From Mytilus trossulus (Eukaryota > Mollusca > Bivalvia > Mytilida > Mytilidae): DNA of 64,000 bases. The notes under the pieces were generated by a model that worked only from the letters and a program-made list of their open reading frames with translations, was not told the origin of the DNA and made no database searches. This document shows positions 55,920-64,000 of this stretch, piece after piece (position 1 is the first letter of the stretch; every line of letters starts with the position of its first letter). The DNA is taken from assembly GCF_036588685.1 (NCBI RefSeq), contig NC_086376.1:16548411-16612410 (forward strand), read 5' to 3'. Made by a program: the position numbers and the translations under genes.

Positions 55920-56640
55920 ACATTAATCAATAGAGCAAGCGTATGAAGCTAAAGTCAGATGAACCATGCCAGACAGATTTGTACAACTTACAATCTTTAC
56001 ATGCTTAAATATAGTGGACCTTTTGCATATATAGTATCTGCGAAATAACATTAACAAGGAAAACTTAAGATTGAACGATGGGCAATTAAAATGAGTTGGT
56101 GGTCCATATACCAAATGAAGTATTCAAATAACCAAAAACTTAATATTGAGCAATAAAATAATGAGGTCATGGTCAAATTAAACATGATAGAGTAACATGT
56201 ACATTGTAAATTAATAAAAGAGATAACGTTGACTTATTGCATAACTTTAACCACTGAGCCATGAAAATGAAATCAAGGTTAGATCATATCCACAAATTGT
56301 ACATGTACACCTTATAATTCTTCCAGACACCAATATAGTAGACATAGTGAATATAGTATCTGAACCATGAATATGATACAAATGACAATGGACATATTAC
56401 AAAAAGATACTTCGTAAGATAAATGCAACAGTAGTGTACCGCTGTTCAAAACTCATAAATCCATGAACAGTTAAGTCATCTATATTCAAAGAATGAAGCA
56501 TCCAGACCTGTCACCTTCTAAAGTATAAACTTTTCTGAAGTTAGCTAACGCTGCCGCCGCTGATTCATACTCCCTATGTCGAGCCTTCTTCATCAGAAGT
56601 TGCAGACTCGAGAAAAACTCTATTGGTCAAAAATCTTTAA
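55920..56640 (+). repeat. Bivalve interspersed element with internal degenerate subrepeats
   Basis: Subunits carrying ATGTACACCTTA/TACAACTTACAATC, CAAATATAGT.GAC.T and ATAGTATCTG recur near 55,965 and 56,285. The 3' end has GTTAGCTAACGCTGCCGCCG and CCCTATGTCGAGCC, followed by AAGTTGCAGACTCGAGAAAA. I know this order from mussel repeats, but the family name is not certain. Confidence 0.6.
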
Positions 56641-57344
56641 CATTTAAATGATTTTTTTTTAATGAAAACGAACTTCCAGCCAACCACAATACTATTTATT
56701 AAATAACAGACACACCACACATTCTATCGTTAATAGTAAAAAAAACGGTGAAACAGGCTACACAGAGGAAAAAGAAATCAGTATGCTTGAGTTTCTTATT
56801 GACAACATATTGATAAACTCATCAAAGATTCCAGGCTTACATTTTAGTTTTACGTTAAAATGGGGTTTTCGTTTTCAAAGAAAAGGAAAATGCATCTCAA
56901 ACATTTTCATATTTAGAACAATAGGTCAGATCTAGAGTTATTTTTTTTATGCAACTGCAATCACTAAAAATCATTACAAGCCTGAAATTTGCATTTTTTG
57001 TTCTAGATCTAAACGTTAGCAAATTTTACCTGACCATTAAGACTAGTTTAAAATTTACTCGATAGTACTTAAATGTAGTCTGAACCATTCCATAGAGTCT
57101 GAACTAACTTACTCGACCTATATCATGACCATACTGAAAAGTGTGAACTCATCATTGACCAGGCTATACCAATCTTTACCAATGATCAATATATATTCAA
57201 CCAGATCTGTTTTCAATGTCTAGACTTGATTCGATTTAAAATTAAAAGTCTATCAAATTCGAGTAATGACGATTATAACGCAGATAACTTCAGAATGATT
57301 ATGTAGACATCAGTACAGTCAAGAAAGAATACTACCTATTTCAA
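56641..57344. other. Intergenic, nothing recognised
   Basis: AT-rich; no gene or definite repeat seen. Confidence 0.4.
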
Positions 57345-57870
57345 ACTTTAAAAAAAAGAAGATGTGGTATTATTGCCAATGAGACAACTATCCACAAAAG
57401 ACCAAAATGACACACACATTAACAACTATAGTTAACCGCACGGCCTTCAACAATGAGCAAAGCCCATGTCGCATAGTCAGCTATAAAAGGCCCCGATAAG
57501 ACAATTTAAAACAATTCAAACGAGAAAACTAACGGCCTTATTTATGTAAAAAAAAATGAACGAAAAACAAATATGTAACAAATAAACAAACGACAACCAC
57601 TGAATTACAGGCTCCTGACTTTGGACAGGCACACACATTAATAATGTGGCGGGGTTAAACATGTTAGCGGGATCCCAACCCTCCCCTAACCTGGAACAGT
57701 GGTATAACAGTACAACATAAGAACGAACTATAAAAATCAGTTGAAAAAGGCTTAACTCATCAGATAGACAAAAAATACAATTGGACGTGGCCGGGTACTT
57801 ATACATCTCGACACAAAAAGACACAATGAACAAATATGAGAGTACTCGCAGTTAACAGCTAGTTCAAAGC
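57345..57870 (+). repeat. Family B repeat, longest copy
   Basis: Runs from AAGAAGATGTGGTATTATTG through GCCAATGAGACAACTATCCA, ACAATGAGCAAAGCCCAT and GGCTCCTGACTTTGGACAGG to GTGGCGGGGTTAAACATGTT and TGGAACAGTGGTATAACAGT. The other copies in this window are parts of this. No coding capacity. Confidence 0.8.
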
Positions 57871-58199
57871 CATTAACAACTAATAAAAAAATCATGCACC
57901 CAAGACTAAACAATCAATGGATTTTGTGTAAAGACGGCATAAACAGCCAGAGAAAAACATGACCTAGTTTGAGTTAGTTTCACATCGACACATAAAAATA
58001 ACCATCAAGGAATACTGATTAACAAAAAGGGAAAAAATCAATACCTTCAAACACTTTCTTATGCACTAAAACGTCTTTTTTTTTGTTAAAACCGTAGTAT
58101 AAATGCCATTAAATAATCAAATATTTTATAAAACTTGAAAATAAAAATGTATTAACCGAAACAACTACTACTGCACAGACAACTACAAGAACTGCCTAC
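57871..58199. other. Intergenic, nothing recognised
   Basis: AT-rich; may still belong to family B or C. Confidence 0.35.
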
Positions 58200-58345
58200 A
58201 ATAAGACTTATTACCGAGGTTGTACCAACACGAGAAACACGAAGGGTGTTATAGGTGGAGCCGGTGAGAACACCGTTATTTTTTATGGAGTTTGTGTTGC
58301 TCAGTCTTTAGTTTTTTATGTTGTGTTCCGTTTTGTTTTTTTTAT
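58200..58345 (-). repeat. Family C fragment, minus strand
   Basis: The reverse complement reads AACATAAAAAACTAAAGACT then GAGCAACACAAACTCCAT, matching the order at 61.24 kb and 5.1 kb. Confidence 0.6.
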
Positions 58346-59384
58346 TTCCAATTTGCATTATCAATTTAAATGTGTTTATTTTGTCTTTTTCTTTTTAAGC
58401 CACGGCGTAATTAGTTAATTTTCTACTCATCAGATTGAATGTCCCTTTGCTACATGTAACATCTTAGAATATTAAACGCGTTGTGAGAATAACGTTCTCT
58501 CAGTTCATTATGTAATTTTAGTTGGAATTACGAGGAGAAAAAGATGAATATTTGTCAATGAAATTTTATTTTAGTTATCTCATTTGGTATTGGAAATATG
58601 CATTGACAGTCATGAACACATGCATAGTTTTGCATTACGAGCACCCAACGAACACTTTAACGTGTCAAATTTACAAGTGAATTCATTGATATAATTTCTG
58701 TTGATGACATAATCATAACAATATATAATGTGAGGAAATAATAGTATTACAAATTTTGGAGTTAGTAGACAGTACTAGTTGCAAACGATCTTCTATGATA
58801 AAATGATAAAACAAAAACAAAAAACATAACAGGTTTTAATATTCAAAAATTTGTTCATCACATTGAAAACGAGATAAGATATTTTTTTTAACTGAAAGAG
58901 TTTTGTAAAATATAAACCAACAAAAAACTTTCGCATTTAGCCTTGATAAACTTATCAATCAAATCATAAACGTATAATGGATATTTGATAGCGAAACTTC
59001 CTCCAATTATGTATATTTTCCCAAACTACTTCAAATCACATTCATAATGATGAAAAAGAAGGCGATTAATGGGCAGGTTTGACATAAACACCGACTGTTT
59101 CATCAAGATTATGACTGAGAAGAAAGCTGTTGAAGGGCATGTGCTAAGCATATACAAAATGAAAAGTAGGATAATTGTGCTTTCTTGTGAACTTGATATA
59201 AGCTGCGTCGGATAGCAATCGACTGATACGGTTCTTTTTGTCCATAGTTTGCTTTTGGTCCGCTGATTTTGCTATATGCCGGATATAAAAGTGCGTATAT
59301 TTTGCAGGTTTCGTTATGAACTTCGAAACAACATGCCCTTTTTGGAGTTTAATATAGACCATACTCACTTTTAAAAGATTAAGA
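58346..59384. other. Intergenic, nothing recognised
   Basis: AT-rich. A minus-strand 74-codon frame at 59,144-59,368 abuts the Penelope remnant that follows but shows no domain I can name. Confidence 0.35.
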
Positions 59385-59720
59385 AAAAAGTAAAATCACA
59401 AAAATACTGAACTCAGAGGAAAATCAATTAGGAAAGTCCATAATCACATGGCAAAATCAAATAACAAAAGGCATCAAGAGCGCAACATAATGCAAAATAT
59501 AGGTGGGTATGCATAGAATAGAAAGTCGTAAAATACAATTTAAATTTAACGGTATCTTAGAACTCGTAAAATTAGACATCGACTTTATGCAAAAAAAGAA
59601 GAAGAATAGAAGAAAAATATCAAAATCCGTTGAAAATTTAAATTGAACAGTTCATAATCAAATGGCAAATTTAAAAACTCAAAAATCATCACACGAATGG
59701 ATAACAATTATTCCAGACTT
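59385..59720 (-). repeat. Penelope-like 3' end remnants, minus strand, two pieces
   Basis: Two successive reverse copies of the Penelope tail: AAATACTGAACTCAGAGGAA with GGCAAAATCAAATAACAAAA (59,400-59,480), then GTTCATAATCAAATGGCAAA with ACACGAATGGATAACAA (59,650-59,710). Confidence 0.65.
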
Positions 59721-61669
59721 AGTACAGGTGTTTTCTGATGTTTATGATGATGGATTGAACCTTTTAATAGTTAGCTGACCCTCTCACTTGTATGAAGTAT
59801 AGGGACAAATCAGTTAACTTTGTGTTCTAAATTTAGTTGCATGCGAGTGCATTTTAGCATATATTTGTCTGAGACTTAAATTGATATCGAAACATTTAAA
59901 TAGGACATGAAATACGAATTCTTGTCTGTTTTGTCAAGCAGCTACATGTAGTTTTATTCTTCATTCCGACATTTGCATAAGGTTGATGTTTGTCCTACAC
60001 AGCTCATATGAAATAATTTAATAAAGGGTTTGAATGTATAACCCATGTCATTCGTCAAGAAATTCTAAGTCATTCTAGAAACACGTAATATATATGTAAG
60101 AATATTTGAAATTTCATTGCGATATTTACTTCAGCATTCAACATTGATTTGACTTTCATTACTTAACATTTGTTTTTAATCTTTTAATATTTGATTTAAC
60201 TTTCCACATTCGATTTACATATTCTATTTCAAACATTCTACATTTGGTTTCAGATTCAATATTATTTCATTAAAAAAAATCGACTTTACTTCCAGTTTTT
60301 CATTTCAACGAAATACAATTAAACTAGACTTAGTAAACTATAACCTTTATGTAGACATTTAATCAACGGGTTTTAAAATCATCCAAAAGTTGGTTTTATC
60401 AATTTCAAAAGATTTGATCTGGATAAAAAAAAAATATAAAAAGAAGAGACATGCGGATGTGAAATAGTTTCTCGTTTATCGTAGATGGTGTCGGGTACCA
60501 TGACTAGAGACATAAAATAGAAATGATAAAATCTTCAAAATTTGATACTTTTGAGTTCGGCTGATTTTGAAATTATAATCCTGGTACCATTGATAACTAT
60601 GGGGTAGCATATTTGTTTTCTCTCGCAACACATTTGTGATTTGTTTTATTGTGTAAAAGGGAGAAAACATACTAGAAGGCAATCAAAAACAATAATGCAA
60701 ACAAATACAAAATAACACTATACAAAAATAAAGACTAATAAGACTTAGAGACAAACAAATGCTACACTCAAAACTTTTGTGATTCAGAAAATACCAATTA
60801 ATTGAGTAATTGCTTGGTTTTATAGTAAAAAAAATATTTAAAAAATGTATCATTTGATTGTTGGCAGGGTGTGATGTAGACGATCTTTATCCAACACCTG
60901 GTTTCGGTAATGTGGTTGAAACCAGTAGAACATTTAGATAATATTGAGAAAGGAAATGGGGAATGTGTCAAAGGTATATTTGTGCTAACGAGGTTATAGT
61001 TTCCCTCAGTTTAAGTTTTAGTTTGTTACCCCGTTTTAGTTTTTGTCCATCGGTTTATGAGTTTTGAACAGCGGTATACTACTGTTGCCTTTATTTATTG
61101 TTTAATTGACGCACAAAGAGTAGTAAAATATACCAAAGGGACATTCAAACTCAAGTAGAAAACAAATTGATAATACCCTGGCAAAAAAACCCAACTCACT
61201 AACAGTGTACCTTTTATTTAAAACAGACACACACACTGAACGCAACAAAAGACTGAGCAACACGAACCACACTAAAACCGTTTGTAATTTCAGTGCAAAA
61301 CGCTTCTAACTTTAATTAAATTTATGACATATTATCTTGTTTCATTGCATTTAAAGCAAGATTCATAGAAATACGTTCGAAATATGTCCGTCATTGAAGT
61401 TTGCATGTTGATCAATAAATATGTTATTACAGACTGTGCTCAAAGTTGTTTTTCGACTAACGGTGTCATTTCGTTTATTAAAAAAAATAATTCTTAGTAA
61501 CTTTTATAAATAATTATATAAATAATGCATTTACAAACCGTGGTGGATCAGTTTCCGTTATATAATATTTAAAACGAGTATTGGATATCAGAACAAACAT
61601 TAATTTCCAATAAAAACAAATCAACATAACTTATTTAAATAATAATAAAATACAAAGGTCAAGCCCTAT
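59721..61669. other. Intergenic with small repeat fragments
   Basis: 60,572-60,602 is the flank of the Penelope hammerhead repeat (TATAATCCTGGTACCATTGA). 60,943-60,978 is a family A head. 61,130-61,285 is a family C copy (ACCAAAGGGACATTCAAACT, GACTGAGCAACACGAACCAC). No gene seen. Confidence 0.55.
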
Positions 61670-61993
61670 TTGTATACAACATTTTGCAACATCATTAAGA
61701 TAACATTTGAACACAATATTGGACAATTGTTTCAGGGTTGTTTTACCAAAAAACAACGTTTAATGACAGCACGTCGCCTATTTCATAAATCGGATGCACT
61801 CTTATTTGAAGAGACACTTGCTATATTTGCATTGCCAGAGTACAATTACACCACAATATTGTATTTAGTGTATCACAGCATAAAAAAGGCATATGCATTG
61901 ATTGGAAATTTTCGAAAATTGAAGGATATTTCAAGTAGAATGATTTATAATGATTCCTTTAAAATCATAGCCATGTGGTGTTTAGACTTTTAG
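61670..61993 (+). CDS. Unidentified open frame, possible exon or repeat remnant
   Basis: 107 codons, a mixed protein-like composition in the middle (KKQRLMTARRLFHKSDALLF, then EETLAIFALPEYNYTTI) but no domain I recognise. A TTGTTTCAG acceptor-like word at about 61,728-61,736 could open an exon. It ends about 25 bp before the LINE. Might be host exon, unknown repeat, or chance. Confidence 0.2.
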   Translation: MYTTFCNIIKITFEHNIGQLFQGCFTKKQRLMTARRLFHKSDALLFEETLAIFALPEYNYTTILYLVYHSIKKAYALIGNFRKLKDISSRMIYNDSFKIIAMWCLDF

Positions 61994-62014
61994 GCATCAG
62001 CAAATTGTAAATTG

Positions 62015-64000
62015 TAATTGTAAAATTACAAAAATTAGAACAAAACACAATCACTGAGGACAATATAAATGTAATAGAGATTAAAAAATGTGAACTTAGA
62101 ATTTTGCGACAAAACAAGATTAAAGGTCAATATGTTAGCTCAAGAACCCAGTGGATTGAAGAAGGAGAGAGACCAACTAATTATTTTTGTAACCTAGAAA
62201 CCAAATATTTTATAAATAAAACTATTAAAAATGTTTGTATTAATGATAACACTGTAGTAGAAAATAAAAAAGAAATATTGACGCAAACAAAATTGTTTTA
62301 TGAGAAGCTTTACAGAAGACAAAAGTGTATAAAAGATGTCAATCTATCAGAGGAATTACCATTTCAAACACCTAAATTAAGAGATAATGAAAAAGATTCT
62401 TTAGAAGGTAATATTACTTTTAGCGAGTTAACACAAGCATTAAAAAGGATGAAAAATAATAAAAGCCCTGGTTCAGATGGCTTCACAGCAGATTTTTAAA
62501 AAGTTTTTTGTATAGATATTGGAAAATTTGTCTTCAGGTCAATAAATGATGCATATGAAATAGGGGAAATGTCTGTCACACAGAAGCAGGGAGTAATTAC
62601 ATGTATCCCAAAGGAAGGTAAATCAAGACAGTTTTAAAAAATTGGCGTCCAATTACCCTTTTAAACTCAACTTATAAATTAGCATCTAGCTGTATAGCAG
62701 AGAGAATAAAGTCGGTTCTTAATAAACTAATTAGTTCTGACCAAACAGGCTTTATTCCGGGAAGATTTATTGGGGAGAACTGTAGACTTAAATACGATAT
62801 TTTACATTTCACAGAGGGAAATGACATCCCTGGTATATTACTCTTGATTGATTTTGAAAAAGCATTCGACTCTATCTCCTGGTCATTTTTATTTGAGACA
62901 CTTAAATATTTTAATTTTGGAGAATCCATCATGAACTGGATAAAAACATTTTATAATAATATTTCTTCAACAGTAACTAAAAATTGTTGTCTCTCAGATT
63001 TTTTTCGTGTGGAAAGAGGTTGTAGACAAGGAGATCCTTTGTCTCCTTACCTTTTCTTGTTATGTGCAGAAATACTTGGCATTTTAGTCAGAAATAGTAA
63101 TGATATTAAAGGTATTACGATAGATGATACAGAGTTTGTATTGTCTCAATATGCTGATGATACATCACTTATTTTAGATGGATCTCCTTCTTCTTTAGAT
63201 GCATCCCTCCGTATCTTACAATTCTATGCTGAGATATCAGGACTGAAAATTAACTTAGATAAAACAAGTGTTATATGGATAGGAAGTAAAAAACATAGTC
63301 AAGATAAAATATGTGTAAAGTGGGGATTGAAATGGGGTTCCAGTACCTTCAAATCATTGGGTATCACTTTTTGTGTTGATTTGGATAGAATGTTAAATCT
63401 AAATTATGCTCCTCGAATTCAAGAAATAGAAAGTATTATACAAAAATGGTCAAAACAGTCGCTTACTCCGTTTGGTAAAATAACTATTATAAAATCTTTA
63501 ATTATATCAAAATTGAATCATCTGTTCTTATCCATACCAAGTCCAGATGAAAATGTACTACAACAACTCAATGGTAAAATTTATGCTTTCATTTGGGATG
63601 GTAAACCTGACAAGGTAAATCGGGAGCTCTTATGTCAAGAATACTGCAGAGGTGGCTTAAAAATGATTAATTTAAGAAATTTTATACAAGGGCTAAAATT
63701 GACCTGGGTTAGAAGATTATTTAATTCAAATTCAAAGTGGGTCAAATTATTTACTGCTACACAAAATATAAATTTTACAGAGTTGTCTTATTTTGGAACA
63801 ACTAAAAAATTAGATAACGTTTTTTGGAAAGAAGTTATTTGTGCCTGGAAAAACATGTCGAGATTCCGACATCCTCGCTATTTTGAGGAAGTCATATCTT
63901 CATCTATCTGGAATGATGAGAACATTAAAATTGATAACGTCAGTGTTTACTATAGAAGTTGGGCACTAAACGGGGTATGGACTGTAAATGATCTTCTAGA
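62015..64000 (+). mobile_element. 5'-truncated L1-like LINE, runs off the window
   Basis: Similarity to an L1-type ORF2 starts abruptly near 62,015 (KLQKLEQN), after the endonuclease domain, as expected of a 5'-truncated insertion. The linker with SRTQWIEEGERPTNYF (62,134-62,181) precedes the reverse transcriptase. An in-frame TAA (62,497-62,499) and a one-base frame change near 62,630-62,640 break the first part. From about 62,640 a single frame stays open to 64,000 with all reverse transcriptase blocks. The C-terminal knuckle would lie beyond the edge; it may be related to the fragment at 13.2 kb. Confidence 0.88.
62643..64000 (+). pseudogene. LINE reverse transcriptase, open to window end
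   Basis: The frame contains WRPITLLNSTYKL, DQTGFIPGRF, LLIDFEKAFDSISW (first catalytic Asp), RGCRQGDPLSPYLF, then the catalytic YADDTS at 63,150-63,167, and GLKINLDKT. The downstream thumb and connector (LGITF, PFGKITIIKS, FIWDGKPDKVNRE, GGLKMINL) is typical of L1-like elements. The domain is uninterrupted for at least 450 codons, but the upstream stop and frameshift and the lost 5' end mean this copy cannot mobilise itself. Confidence 0.85.

Noticed and set aside
57516..57833. 105-codon minus-strand frame
   Set aside because: Lies wholly within the family B repeat and is not conserved in its other copies.

Overview
The window is AT-rich eukaryotic DNA with spliced genes, long introns and a dense layer of interspersed repeats. 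The repeat families (Penelope-like elements with hammerhead ribozymes, tandem-repeat elements bracketed by hairpins, tRNA-derived SINEs, TTAA-flanked miniature elements) and the B-box/NHL and NEIL1 proteins together point to a bivalve mollusc, most likely a mussel (Mytilidae). This is inference from remembered family features; no search was run.

Layout. 1-2.9 kb: 3' end of a tyrosine-recombinase retrotransposon (Ngaro/DIRS type) encoding a recombinase and an SGNH hydrolase, followed by a pair of almost identical direct repeats of about 330 bp. 3.8-10.3 kb (+): a five-exon gene for a single-pass membrane protein of unknown family with a PPPSY motif in its tail; its introns carry a folded-back SINE, a gag relic and a long inverted repeat. 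10.3-15 kb: SINE, palindromes, and a LINE 3' fragment tandemly duplicated as a 602-bp unit. 15.3-28.8 kb (+): NEIL1 DNA glycosylase in six exons whose phases all agree (426 aa). Its last intron holds a complete hAT transposon (20,290-27,050) with matching terminal inverted repeats and a nine-exon, uninterrupted 713-aa transposase. An intron of that transposase gene in turn holds a tandem-repeat element (four units of about 502 bp). 28.8-41 kb: NEIL1 3' region, a 53-54 bp minisatellite of hairpins, Penelope-like remnants including an apparently complete hammerhead ribozyme at 34.33 kb, tRNA-like SINEs and a decayed Penelope reverse transcriptase at 39.1 kb. 41.4-43.0 kb (+): an intronless coding exon for a RING-less TRIM-like protein (two B-boxes, coiled coil, NHL-type propeller). 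43.1-62 kb: no convincing host gene; an element with 27-bp inverted ends, degenerate duplicated blocks, a TTAA miniature element and many bivalve repeats. 62.0-64.0 kb (+): a 5'-truncated L1-like LINE with two early lesions, then an open reverse transcriptase frame running off the window.

The host genes are three at most (membrane protein, NEIL1, B-box/NHL protein), all on + and unrelated in pathway. Everything else is mobile or repeat DNA, with nesting up to three levels (tandem element inside hAT inside NEIL1).
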